In this document: positions 1 through 8,168 of the stretch, one piece after another | How positions within the stretch are numbered: position 1 is the stretch's first letter | Layout: the number at the start of each line of letters is the position of its first letter | Source: a virus | Reading direction: 5' to 3' (one strand) | DNA length: 32,574 nt | IMG/VR virus record: IMGVR_UViG_3300008266_000817 | Span: 1-32,574 of that record | Notes under the pieces: model-generated | Told to the model about the DNA's origin: nothing | Database searches by the model: none | Seen by the model: only the letters and a program-made list of their open reading frames with translations | Translations under genes and position numbers: made by a program

Positions 1-2
1 AC

Positions 3-491
3 ATGGCTAGAACAAAAAGAACTAGAACAACAAAAGCATTACTCTATTTCTTCTTAGAGGGCAAGATACATAAATCCCTTTATGTGTCTCGTGCAAAAGA
101 TGAGGTAACTGCTTGGTGCTATCCTGATAAACGAAGAGTTATGTATAATTATTCTTTAGTTAAGAAGTATATGAAAAGGGCCTATACTTTAAAAGAAGCG
201 GCTAAAGTATTAAATAAACATAAGATTACAATTGAAGATTATATTTTGGCGGGCAAGATCCAAGCTCCAACTAAAATATATCCAATTAGTAATCCTGGAT
301 CTACGGGATGGTCTCAATATATGTTAACGGAGGAAGATATCTTAAAGATACATCAGTTTATATTAGATGATGGATATTCTTCCTCCACCCCCTCCCGCAC
401 AGAATTAGTTGCCCTTCTCAGAAACGATATAATATTGTATACTAAGACAACCGATGGTCGGTTCATCCCAGTATGGAAGGCGGAAGATTAA
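3..491 (+). CDS. HTH (MerR/excisionase-like) DNA-binding protein
   Basis: This 162-residue protein is basic at its N-terminus. Its central segment (about residues 60-85, TLKEAAKVLNK...TIEDYILAGKI) has the shape of the small MerR/excisionase-type helix-turn-helix, followed by a downstream helix (LTEEDILKIHQFI). The likely role is a sequence-specific DNA-binding or regulatory protein at the head of the replication genes; this is inferred from the fold pattern alone. It begins with ATGGCTAG, the junction that elsewhere in this window marks an 8-nt overlap with an upstream gene, so an upstream gene probably ends at about base 10. The next gene starts on its stop codon. The true start could lie upstream, outside the window. 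Confidence 0.6.
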   Translation: MARTKRTRTTKALLYFFLEGKIHKSLYVSRAKDEVTAWCYPDKRRVMYNYSLVKKYMKRAYTLKEAAKVLNKHKITIEDYILAGKIQAPTKIYPISNPGSTGWSQYMLTEEDILKIHQFILDDGYSSSTPSRTELVALLRNDIILYTKTTDGRFIPVWKAED

Positions 492-598
492 TGGCTAATA
501 GATTTGTTTTATGTGATATTTGTAATAAGGAAATAGAATTACGTTGGGGTATATTTGGACACGATGCCTTGAGTAGACATAAGAAGGAGCACAAATAA
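491..598 (+). CDS. 35-aa C2H2-type zinc-finger microprotein
   Basis: This 35-codon ORF starts on the last base of the previous stop codon (TAATG) and ends on the first base of the next start codon (TAATG), so it fits exactly between its neighbours. The residues CDIC near position 8 and HxxxxH at the C-terminus (SRHKKEH) form a classic CxxC...HxxxH metal-binding pattern. It is probably a small zinc-binding protein that contacts DNA or protein. Its function is unknown. Confidence 0.65.
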   Translation: MANRFVLCDICNKEIELRWGIFGHDALSRHKKEHK

Positions 599-807
599 TG
601 TCTGATACAAAAGTAAAGGTTGAATTGTCGTTTACCAGAAACCTAGGCAATTATGAAAGCATAAGAATTGGATTAGGCGTAGAAGATATCGTAAGGTCTG
701 GAGAGAACGTGACTTCGGCGACTGAGCGTGTATATAAGTTTGTTGAAGAGAAGCTAATTGAGAAGACTCGTGAAGTAGAAGAGGAATTGCGTGGCAGTAA
801 AAAATAA
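598..807 (+). CDS. conserved hypothetical phage protein (69 aa)
   Basis: The start is supported by an AAGGAG site at 584-589 and by the TAATG overlap with the zinc-finger gene. The protein reads as a small alpha/beta domain: two amphipathic strands (KVKVELSF, ESIRIGLGVED) followed by a charged C-terminal helix rich in E, K and R. I recognise no catalytic motif. It lies just before the helicase genes in a tightly overlapping operon, so a replication-associated role is possible but unproven. Confidence 0.6.
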   Translation: MSDTKVKVELSFTRNLGNYESIRIGLGVEDIVRSGENVTSATERVYKFVEEKLIEKTREVEEELRGSKK

Positions 808-1114
808 AGAACCCTACATGCTAATAGCCTACTATGAAGATTTGTATTCTCAAAAATATAGCAGGAAGCCAAAGATAAATAGGTTTCGTGAGAAGTGGGC
901 TATGCAAGATGTCATTGATAGTGTAGGATATGACCGTGCAAGAGAGCTGCTCGATTATTATTTTAGAACAGGAAAGAACGGACATCCATTGAATTTCTTT
1001 TTTTACAACTTTGATAGAATGGATCAGGTTGAGAAGGAAAGAGAGAAAGACAGAATTAATAGGTCTATGCTAAGGCAGCAGACTAAGACTCTAGTAGAAG
1101 GCGGACAGGAATGA
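791..1114 (+). CDS. hypothetical protein upstream of helicase; possible helicase loader
   Basis: The GTG start at 791 overlaps the upstream gene by 17 nt and has an AGAGGA site just upstream. The 107-residue product is helical and ends in a highly charged tail (KEREKDRINRS). No ATP-binding motif is visible. It lies immediately before, and overlaps by ATGA, the DnaB-type helicase; in many phages that slot holds a helicase loader or a DnaD-like organiser. That role is inferred from position only. Confidence 0.6.
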   Translation: MAVKNKEPYMLIAYYEDLYSQKYSRKPKINRFREKWAMQDVIDSVGYDRARELLDYYFRTGKNGHPLNFFFYNFDRMDQVEKEREKDRINRSMLRQQTKTLVEGGQE

Positions 1115-2364
1115 ATATAGAGGCTAAGGTAATAACGTCAGTATGCAAGAATAAAGATATTAGCACTCTACTGACTTCAAATGTTGATGAGCTATTTACC
1201 GCTTATCGTGATGTGTGGGAGAGTCTAAAGAATTATTATTACAAGTTCAAGTCTGTTCCAGAGGTTGGTATCCTTATGGAAAGACACAAAGACTTCGAGC
1301 CAGCACCTGATGTTAAAGGAGAGACAGGCTACTACCTTGACCAGCTAAAGAATGATTATGTATCTAGTAGGCTTAAGACTATTATTTTACAGGCAGGCTC
1401 TGCATTAAAAGAAGATTCACCCCCAAGAGTTCTTGCTGAAATGCAAAGCAGGTTGGCAACACTAAGTCGTCATACAAATAATATTAGAGACGTAGATCTT
1501 ACAGATGTTGAATTAGCAGAACAGCATTTCTCTAATGTTAAAGAGCGTTCTGCAGTAATGGGCGGAAGTCCAGGAATTCTTACAGGCATTGAAGCAATCG
1601 ATAAAGCATATCCTACAGGCATGGCACCAGGACATTTAATTGTTGCTATTGGCTGGCCAGGAAAAGGTAAGACTTGGTTTACCGCATACCTTGCATGTAA
1701 AGCATGGGAACTAGGATTCAAGCCAATGATTGTGTCCCTAGAAATGTCACCAGAGAATATGCGTGATCGTATTTATACTATCATGGGTTCAGGACTATTT
1801 AAGAATAGCGACTTCTCCAAAGGTGATGTGAATATTGATGACTTTAGAGCGTGGGGTAAAAAAAAGTTTGAGAATAAGAACGGTTTCATCCTAGTATCTA
1901 ATGAAGGCCTTGCGGATGTTACTCCATCTGTTGTGCAGGGCAAGATTGACCAGCATAAGCCAGATCTAGTTATCCTAGATTACCACCAGCTATTTAACGA
2001 TAACAAACGAAGCAACTCAGAAGTAGAGCGTAACCGTAATATTTCTCGTGAGTTTAAATTGCTTGCCGTATCAAATAATATTCCGATTATCGATATCACC
2101 GCTGCAACGGCAGACGATATATCGGACCAAGATGAACCGCCAATGATGAGTCAGGTTGCATGGTCAAAGGCAATTGAATACGATGCCGATATGGCGATGG
2201 CTATCCACAAATATCCAAATACAAATATGATTGAAGTGGTTAGCAGAAAGAATCGACATGGACATGAATTTGATTTCTATCTTGATTGGGATATTAATAG
2301 GGGAATTATCAAACCCATCTACGAGAATTTGCCAAGTTTGAATAATGATTCACAGGCCAATTAA
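1111..2364 (+). CDS. DnaB-type replicative DNA helicase
   Basis: This 417-residue protein is a hexameric RecA-fold helicase that would unwind DNA at the fork. The Walker A motif GWPGKGKT is at residues 181-188. The Walker B segment LVILDY has its aspartate at residue 290, followed by a DnaB-like H-motif region. The GxLTGIEAIDKAYPTGMAPGHL segment before Walker A matches the DnaB C-terminal domain entry. The N-terminal 130 residues are a reduced, helical primase-interaction-like domain. It overlaps the preceding gene by ATGA and the next gene by 20 nt. A primase, an SSB-like protein and a polymerase follow in order, which supports the call. Confidence 0.9.
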   Translation: MNIEAKVITSVCKNKDISTLLTSNVDELFTAYRDVWESLKNYYYKFKSVPEVGILMERHKDFEPAPDVKGETGYYLDQLKNDYVSSRLKTIILQAGSALKEDSPPRVLAEMQSRLATLSRHTNNIRDVDLTDVELAEQHFSNVKERSAVMGGSPGILTGIEAIDKAYPTGMAPGHLIVAIGWPGKGKTWFTAYLACKAWELGFKPMIVSLEMSPENMRDRIYTIMGSGLFKNSDFSKGDVNIDDFRAWGKKKFENKNGFILVSNEGLADVTPSVVQGKIDQHKPDLVILDYHQLFNDNKRSNSEVERNRNISREFKLLAVSNNIPIIDITAATADDISDQDEPPMMSQVAWSKAIEYDADMAMAIHKYPNTNMIEVVSRKNRHGHEFDFYLDWDINRGIIKPIYENLPSLNNDSQAN

Positions 2365-2644
2365 AAAGTTTCAAGTAGATGTAGAGTTCGCCGACGACTC
2401 AGATATGATAAGAGTTAGAAATCAATTTGAGAATTTGCTAACTCATGATATGAGAATAAAAGGATATGCACGGGTCCTTGACATTGACCCCGCATTTTCA
2501 GTACAATTTACAGGCGAGACATGGAAGTTCCTAATGACTATCCATGGTATATATGTAGGAAAGAAGAAGGCATGGCAATCAGAGGGGATTACACAGGGCA
2601 AGCTGATACCTCGCTCTATGCGCCCAACCACATTAAAGCAATAG
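2345..2644 (+). CDS. conserved hypothetical protein between helicase and primase
   Basis: This 99-residue ORF starts inside the 3' end of the helicase gene and overlaps the primase start by 73 nt, which is long even for this compact genome. The first half carries a ferredoxin-like strand-helix-strand pattern (KFQVDVEFADDSDMIRVRN). The C-terminal part contains GKKKAWQSEGITQGKLIP. No catalytic residues are recognisable. The position inside the replication operon suggests a replication accessory role. The depth of the overlap makes it slightly less certain than its neighbours. Confidence 0.55.
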   Translation: MIHRPIKKFQVDVEFADDSDMIRVRNQFENLLTHDMRIKGYARVLDIDPAFSVQFTGETWKFLMTIHGIYVGKKKAWQSEGITQGKLIPRSMRPTTLKQ

Positions 2645-3570
2645 TCAAAGGACTAGGACTTAGAATTGTTGGTGGCTCAAACAATAACATAATACTGTAT
2701 TGCCCATTTCACAATAATACTCACACGCCATCTTTTTATATTAGCGAAGAAACTGGAGCTTGGCTATGCTTTAATCCGTCATGCGGAGAGTCGGGCGGCA
2801 TAAAAGATCTCGTAAAGAAGATATCAAATAAGAATGAATTTGAAACTCTAAGATTTATATTGTCCAAGAAGTCAGAGGCATCAGATGCATTTCAGGATAC
2901 CTTAAATTCATTATTTGATGAGAAGCCAGACTTTGAAGAATTCTCACAAGAAGTATTAGATAATCTATATAATGAACTGGGCACAAACCAAGAAGCAAAA
3001 GATTATTTCCAATCAAGAGGAATAAATGAAGAGTCAATGCAATACTTTAGGCTAGGATATTCTTCTAAAATGGATATGGCCATTGTCCCAGTACATAGCC
3101 CAGATGGTCTGCCAGTAGGACTTGTAGGCAGGTCAATAAAAGAAAAGAAGTTTAAGAATAGTACTAACCTACCTAAGAATAAAACAATGTTTAATATTCA
3201 CAGAGCTAAGCGTATTGGAGAGAATATTGTTATTGTTGAATCTACATTTGATGCCATACGTGTTCATCAGGCAGGATTCCCAAATGTTGTTGCAACTCTA
3301 GGTGGACATTTATCAAAAGAGAATATTAGTTTACTTAATAGATATTTTAATAGAATAATAATAATGACAGATGCAGATTTGGCTGGCAGAGAATTAGGTC
3401 TCAGTATTGCCAGCCGATTAAATAATAAAGACATCTTGTGGGCTTCTTACGAATATGGTAAGATATACCCACATGAAGCAAAAGATGCAGGCGATATGTC
3501 TGAAAAAGAAATTATCGCATGTATAAAGAACGCAGTTTCTGATATCGAATATCGATCCTGGAACTCATGA
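2572..3570 (+). CDS. DnaG-type DNA primase (CHC2 zinc finger + TOPRIM)
   Basis: The protein synthesises RNA primers for the polymerase. From the ATG at 2572 (GAAGAAGG site just upstream) it has 332 residues. The N-terminal zinc finger has ligands C44, H47, C66 and C71 in the order CPFH...CFNPSC. The TOPRIM domain shows the catalytic Glu at 223 (VESTFDAI) and the metal-binding DAD at 267-269 (TDADLAG). It is shorter than cellular DnaG (about 580-640 aa), lacking the C-terminal helicase-binding region, as is usual for phage primases. An in-frame ATG at 2521 exists, but 2572 has the better ribosome site. Confidence 0.88.
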   Translation: MAIRGDYTGQADTSLYAPNHIKAIVKGLGLRIVGGSNNNIILYCPFHNNTHTPSFYISEETGAWLCFNPSCGESGGIKDLVKKISNKNEFETLRFILSKKSEASDAFQDTLNSLFDEKPDFEEFSQEVLDNLYNELGTNQEAKDYFQSRGINEESMQYFRLGYSSKMDMAIVPVHSPDGLPVGLVGRSIKEKKFKNSTNLPKNKTMFNIHRAKRIGENIVIVESTFDAIRVHQAGFPNVVATLGGHLSKENISLLNRYFNRIIIMTDADLAGRELGLSIASRLNNKDILWASYEYGKIYPHEAKDAGDMSEKEIIACIKNAVSDIEYRSWNS

Positions 3571-3576
3571 TATAAT
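3568..3576 (+). promoter_or_regulatory. extended -10 promoter before the SSB-like gene
   Basis: TGaTATAAT is a perfect extended -10 element directly after the primase stop codon. No convincing -35 is seen. Transcription would start near 3583, giving a leader of about 39 nt with an AGGAG site at 3611-3615. Short arms ACGG (3587-3590) and CCGT (3598-3601) flank an AT stretch just after the start. Confidence 0.6.
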
Positions 3577-3621
3577 GAATACACAGACGGATATATACCG
3601 TACACTATAGAGGAGAAATAA

Positions 3622-4296
3622 ATGAGTATAGTAAAAGGTCTAAAGGACCTAAACAAAGCGCTAGACAAGCCTACCTACACTGGTGGAGAAGAAAATAAGG
3701 GTCGCTGGTTAAAGATTGAAGACGGCGAAAGCATTAAGATTAGATTCCTACAGGAACTAGATCCAGATTCACCAAATTATAATGACAAGCTCGGTTGTGG
3801 ATTTATCGCATTAGAGCACACAAATCCAAAAGATTACCGCCGTAAAGCTCTAGATACAATGGAGACAGAAGGCCGTGATTGGGCACAAGAACAACACCGT
3901 AAAGATCCAAAGGCTGGATGGAAAGCAAGACCACGTCTATACATTAACGTGCTTGTTGACGATGGCAAGAACGATCCATACGTAGCAATCCTTTCTCAAG
4001 GAACAAGCGGAAAATCTGTTACACCAACTCTAATTGAGTATGCTGGTGAAATGGGAAGCATTACAAATCTAATGTGGAGAATTAAGAGAACTGGCACAAA
4101 GACAGACACCAGTTACACAATTATTCCACTTGCAAAAGATGAGAAGCCTTTTGATTTCTCTAGCCTAGAGTTATTTGATCTAGAGAAGACAGCAGTAAGA
4201 AATGTTCCTTACGCTGAGCAGGAAGCTTTTTATACAGGCGATAGTTCACAAGAAGAATACAGCTCTGCAACTGGCAGTAGCGAAGTCTGGGCATAG
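3622..4296 (+). CDS. single-stranded DNA-binding protein-like
   Basis: This 224-residue protein has features of phage SSB/gp32-like proteins: an early GRWLKIEDGESIKIRFLQEL segment, which is the common start of the OB-fold core, aromatic-rich middle strands and a flexible Ser/Glu-rich C-terminal tail. It has its own promoter and a strong ribosome site, as expected for a protein needed in stoichiometric amounts, and lies between primase and polymerase. No zinc ligands of the T4 gp32 type are obvious. The assignment rests on motif shape and context, not a strict signature; another abundant replication protein is possible. Confidence 0.6.
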   Translation: MSIVKGLKDLNKALDKPTYTGGEENKGRWLKIEDGESIKIRFLQELDPDSPNYNDKLGCGFIALEHTNPKDYRRKALDTMETEGRDWAQEQHRKDPKAGWKARPRLYINVLVDDGKNDPYVAILSQGTSGKSVTPTLIEYAGEMGSITNLMWRIKRTGTKTDTSYTIIPLAKDEKPFDFSSLELFDLEKTAVRNVPYAEQEAFYTGDSSQEEYSSATGSSEVWA

Positions 4297-4309
4297 ACCA
4301 GTAATATTG

Positions 4310-4329
4310 TGGGGGCCTTCGGGCCCCCA
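4310..4329 (+). terminator. GC-rich hairpin with TTCG tetraloop
   Basis: An 8-bp perfect stem, TGGGGGCC / GGCCCCCA, closes a TTCG tetraloop between the SSB-like gene and dnaE. No T-run follows (the next bases are TTAAGG), so it is either a weak or partial terminator that lowers polymerase expression relative to SSB, or an RNA 3'-end stabiliser. Confidence 0.65.
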
Positions 4330-4340
4330 TTAAGGCGGTT

Positions 4341-7300
4341 ATGAGTTTCATACATTTACACGTTCACAGCCATTACTCTGCAATGGATGGATTAAATTCA
4401 CCAGAGGACTTGGTAAAACAGGCTAAGATACTTGGCATGCCTGCAATCTCAATAACTGACCATGGAACATTGTCGTCACATCGTGAAATACAAATTGCTT
4501 GTGACGTATATGGAGTAAAACCAATTCTTGGAGTAGAAGCCTACATTTCCCCAACAGATAGATTTGATAGATCATCATTTAAAGATAAAAGCATTCAAGC
4601 GTATAATCATATTATCCTTCTTGCAAAAAATAAGAAGGGGCTAGAAAATATAAATAAACTACAAGAGATAGCATGGACAGAAGGATTTTACTCCAAGCCA
4701 CGTATTGATAGAGAAGTATTAAATGAGTACTCCGAAGGGATTATTGTCTTATCTGGTTGCCTAAACGGTATTGTCAGCAAGGCTATTGAAAAAGAGAATT
4801 ATTCAGAGGCTAAACTTCTTCTTAAGAATTTCAAGCAAACCTTTATGGATGATTTTTATGTTGAAGTACAGTCTCATAATCCGCCACAAACAAATCAAAA
4901 ACTTTTAGAATTAGCAGATGAATTAGGAATAAAGGCGGTGGCAACAGGAGATATACATTACGCCAGAAAAGAAGATAGACTTTTAGAAGAGGCTCTATTA
5001 ATTATATCCACAAATCCAAAGGCAGACAAAGATGCCGATTTTGAAATGTCCCGTCAAATAAAAGATATGGCAGATAGATTTGATTATTTATATCCTGACC
5101 GCCGCATGTCATTTAAGGGCATGAATTTATTTATGCAGACTCGTGAGGAAATTGAGGCGGACTTTAAAAAGGCTGGAATAAATAGAACCGATATATTTGA
5201 TAATACCCTAGAGATAGCAGACAAGGTTGGCTCATATGACCTAAATCGTAACCTAGACCTCCTGCCAGTCCCAAAGACCAATGCTGATGAAAAGCTACGG
5301 GACCTAGCTGAAAAGGGCTTAGAAGGGCTAGGGAAGGCCTCAGATGAGGTCTATAGGGCTCGCCTAGAAGAAGAATTGCAGGTTATTAAGGATAAAAACT
5401 TTGCCTCATACTTTTTAATAGTTGCAGATATGATTAATTGGGCAAAGTCCCAAGGTATATTAGTTGGACCAGGACGTGGTTCGGCAGCAGGATCGTTGGT
5501 CTGCTATACAATTGGAATTACAGATGTAGATCCAATTGAATATGGCCTCCTATTTTTTAGGTTTATTAACCCAGATCGTAATGACTTCCCAGATATTGAT
5601 ACGGATTTTGAAGACCGCCGTCGTAAAGAAGTAAAAGATTATTTAAAGAAGAAGTTCAAGCACGTTGCATCTATTTCTACATTTACTTATTTTAAGGATA
5701 AGGGTGTAGTTCGTGATGCTGCTCGTGCTTTTATGGTTCCGCTTTCTGATGTTAACCACGCATTAAAGTCTGTAGATACATTTGAAGAATATGCCACTTC
5801 GCCAAATACAAAAGAATTTAGAATGAAATATCCTGAAGTAACTTGGCTTGCAGAAAATTTACGTGGCAAGATAAGAAGTACAGGTATTCATGCTGCTGGA
5901 GTCGTGGTGGCAAAAGATGATATTAGAAATTATGGTCCAGTAGAAACTAGAGAAGACCGTGAAGATAAGGCTTCTGGAAGAATTCCAGTAATTGCATATG
6001 ACATGGACACGGTTGCAGATATTGGTCTAATTAAAATCGATGCCCTAGGACTTAAGTGCCTATCCGTAATTGCAGACACATTAAATTCTATTAAGGAACG
6101 AACTGGCAAGGAAATAAAACTATCAGAGATAACTCTTGACGATAAAGAAGTTTATAAGATGCTTACAGAAGGATATACAAAAGGTATATTCCAGGCAGAA
6201 GCAACTCCTTATACAAACCTGTTAATTAAAATGGGAGCAAATGTATTTGAAGATTTAGTAGTCTCAAATGCTTTGGTTCGTCCAGGAGCTATGAATACAG
6301 TTGGATCTTCTTACATAAAAAGAAAACAAGGGGATGAGGCAGTAAATTATGTTCATCCCATAATGGAAGAATTTACCAGAAATACTTATGGAGTTATTAT
6401 ATATCAAGAACAGGTTATGCAGGCTTGCGTACACCTAGGTGGAATGACTTGGTCTGAGGCAGACAAGGTAAGAAAAATTATTGGAAAGAAAAAGGATGCA
6501 AAAGAATTCGACCAGTTCAAGGATAAATTTATTGAAGGTGCTTCAAAGCACATTTCTAAAAAGCAAGCAGAAAAGCTCTGGCATGACTTCGAAGCACACG
6601 CTGGATACTCGTTCAATAGGTCTCACGCTGTTGCTTACTCTATGCTTTCTTATTATACCGCTTGGCTTAAGCTACATTATCCTTTGGAGTTTATTTTCGC
6701 AGCGCTTAAAAACGAAGGAGAAAAAGACACAAGAACCGAATACCTAATAGAAGCTAAAAGATTGGGATTAAAGGTTCAACTGCCACATATAAACGAGTCT
6801 GATGTATACTTTTCTTTACAGAAAGACTCTTTGCGATTTGGGTTGGCAGAAATTAAATTTATATCAGACAGTATCGCAAACAAAATCATAGAAGGAAGAC
6901 CATATGCAAACTATAAAGACTTTATTGAAAAAGCCTCAAAGAAAGGAAGCGGCATTAATAGTAGGGCTATTAGCTCTCTTAATGCTATTGGCGGTGCTGC
7001 CTTTGAGGATAATCCTAGGAGCGGTAAAGAAAAAGAAGGATACTACGAATACCTAGGCATACCTTCATTTGATATAAAGAATATTCCCCCAAGAGTTAAA
7101 GCTCAAGCCTTAACAATAGATCAATTTGATCCAATAGGATCCTTTGTAATGTTCGGAATGGTTAAAAGTATTAAGCGTGGCAAGGGTTGGGCACGGGTTG
7201 AATTGGTAGATGAAACTGGCGGCATAGGTTTATTTCATCATGAGCAAACTCAAATTGAAACAGGCAAGATGTATTTTATTCTTGTCGGAGACAATCGTAT

Positions 7301-7610
7301 TGCTAGATATGTTGATGTAAACGATATAAACCCAGACTCTAAAGACCTATTTGTAGACTTCCTATACCGTAAAGAATATGATCTTGCGGAGGACGAGAAG
7401 ATTGTGGTAAACTTTACACCATATCAGACAAAGGCTGGCAAGACAATGTCACACATTGTTATGTCTGATAGGGACAAAAATTTGACCAGAGCCATTGCAT
7501 TTCCTTCAATGTATAAAATAACTTTAGCTAAAATGCGAGAAGGAATGAAATGCAAGCCAGTGCTATCTAAATTAGATGACGGCACATTAATGATTAAGGA
7601 AATAAAATGA
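4341..7610 (+). CDS. dnaE: DNA polymerase III alpha subunit (DnaE-type, PHP domain intact)
   Basis: This 1089-residue C-family replicative polymerase starts at an ATG with an AAGGCGG site. The N-terminal PHP domain retains all nine metal-ligand positions: H7, H9, D16, H41, E66, H90, C140, D204 and H206. The polymerase core has GPGRGSAAGSL, the catalytic PDIDTDF (D418, D420) and the third aspartate D567 in KIDALGL. A helix-hairpin-helix region and an OB fold (about residues 930-1000) follow. The length is close to that of cellular DnaE1 (about 1160-1200). It overlaps the next gene by ATGA. The PHP residues predict built-in 3'-5' proofreading, as known for mycobacterial DnaE1; no separate epsilon-type exonuclease is present here. 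Confidence 0.95.
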   Translation: MSFIHLHVHSHYSAMDGLNSPEDLVKQAKILGMPAISITDHGTLSSHREIQIACDVYGVKPILGVEAYISPTDRFDRSSFKDKSIQAYNHIILLAKNKKGLENINKLQEIAWTEGFYSKPRIDREVLNEYSEGIIVLSGCLNGIVSKAIEKENYSEAKLLLKNFKQTFMDDFYVEVQSHNPPQTNQKLLELADELGIKAVATGDIHYARKEDRLLEEALLIISTNPKADKDADFEMSRQIKDMADRFDYLYPDRRMSFKGMNLFMQTREEIEADFKKAGINRTDIFDNTLEIADKVGSYDLNRNLDLLPVPKTNADEKLRDLAEKGLEGLGKASDEVYRARLEEELQVIKDKNFASYFLIVADMINWAKSQGILVGPGRGSAAGSLVCYTIGITDVDPIEYGLLFFRFINPDRNDFPDIDTDFEDRRRKEVKDYLKKKFKHVASISTFTYFKDKGVVRDAARAFMVPLSDVNHALKSVDTFEEYATSPNTKEFRMKYPEVTWLAENLRGKIRSTGIHAAGVVVAKDDIRNYGPVETREDREDKASGRIPVIAYDMDTVADIGLIKIDALGLKCLSVIADTLNSIKERTGKEIKLSEITLDDKEVYKMLTEGYTKGIFQAEATPYTNLLIKMGANVFEDLVVSNALVRPGAMNTVGSSYIKRKQGDEAVNYVHPIMEEFTRNTYGVIIYQEQVMQACVHLGGMTWSEADKVRKIIGKKKDAKEFDQFKDKFIEGASKHISKKQAEKLWHDFEAHAGYSFNRSHAVAYSMLSYYTAWLKLHYPLEFIFAALKNEGEKDTRTEYLIEAKRLGLKVQLPHINESDVYFSLQKDSLRFGLAEIKFISDSIANKIIEGRPYANYKDFIEKASKKGSGINSRAISSLNAIGGAAFEDNPRSGKEKEGYYEYLGIPSFDIKNIPPRVKAQALTIDQFDPIGSFVMFGMVKSIKRGKGWARVELVDETGGIGLFHHEQTQIETGKMYFILVGDNRIARYVDVNDINPDSKDLFVDFLYRKEYDLAEDEKIVVNFTPYQTKAGKTMSHIVMSDRDKNLTRAIAFPSMYKITLAKMREGMKCKPVLSKLDDGTLMIKEIK

Positions 7611-7795
7611 CCGAAGACGTAGTTCAGTCTATGAGCCTAAATAAGATATTGGTAGCATTACTTGAAGAGTATGGGACTTTAGCAGTTCCGACCACTAGAT
7701 TTGTAAATGCTGCTAATGAAGATAAAGAACTAGTAGTAGAATATGACGATCAAGATTTGACGTTTAAATTTAGTCTAAAAGGAAAAGATGAATAG
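7607..7795 (+). CDS. hypothetical protein (62 aa)
   Basis: The start overlaps the dnaE stop (ATGA) with an AAGGAA site at 7595-7600. The product has an N-terminal helix (LNKILVALLEEYG) and a beta-rich C-terminal half (KELVVEYDDQDLTFKFSL), suggesting a small folded domain. No known motif is seen. It is translationally linked to both the polymerase and the downstream MazG-like gene. Confidence 0.6.
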   Translation: MTEDVVQSMSLNKILVALLEEYGTLAVPTTRFVNAANEDKELVVEYDDQDLTFKFSLKGKDE

Positions 7796-8135
7796 TCAAG
7801 ATATTCTCAGCCAGTACGGACTTGACGCTCTTGCTGCAGTTCTACATGAAACGGCAAAAGAAAAAGGTTTTTGGGATGGCGATTACAGCAACGATAAAAT
7901 CGGAAATAAGTTAGCTCTCGTACACTCAGAAGTTACTGAGGTGCTTGAGGCAATAAGAAAAAAGCAGGGCTCAGAAAAAATTGTTGAAGAAATAGCAGAT
8001 ACAATAATTAGATTATTAGATGTATATGCAGCAATGAGAAATGAAGAGGCAGTCTTGCATAGCCTAGATGATGTCCTTCACCAAAAAATAGAAATAAATA
8101 AACAGCGTCCACCCCTTCACGGGAACCTGTTCTAA
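7788..8135 (+). CDS. MazG-like NTP pyrophosphohydrolase
   Basis: This is a 115-residue all-alpha protein. The pattern LALVHSEVTEVLEAIR (ExxE, about residues 47-50) followed by EEIADTIIRLLDVY (ExxD) is the metal-binding signature of the MazG/all-alpha NTP-PPase family, which cleaves nucleoside triphosphates to monophosphates and pyrophosphate. In phages such enzymes are linked to nucleotide-pool control or to lowering ppGpp. It overlaps the upstream gene by 8 nt and has an AAGGA site. The C-terminal RPPLHGNLF tail resembles that of phage relatives. Confidence 0.8.
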   Translation: MNSQDILSQYGLDALAAVLHETAKEKGFWDGDYSNDKIGNKLALVHSEVTEVLEAIRKKQGSEKIVEEIADTIIRLLDVYAAMRNEEAVLHSLDDVLHQKIEINKQRPPLHGNLF

Positions 8136-8145
8136 ATGCTATAAT
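8116..8145 (+). promoter_or_regulatory. promoter of the recA-like operon
   Basis: TTCACG (8116-8121), 18 bp, then an extended -10 TGcTATAAT (-10 hexamer 8140-8145). The start would be near 8152, leaving a short leader with an AGAGAAGAAAG-type ribosome site before the ATG at 8169, so this transcript is not leaderless. Confidence 0.7.
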
Positions 8146-8168
8146 AGTAGAGAGAAGAAAGATAAATA

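Noticed and set aside
651-872. 73-codon open frame on the - strand
   Set aside because: It lies entirely opposite two overlapping + strand genes with good start signals and has no coding features of its own.
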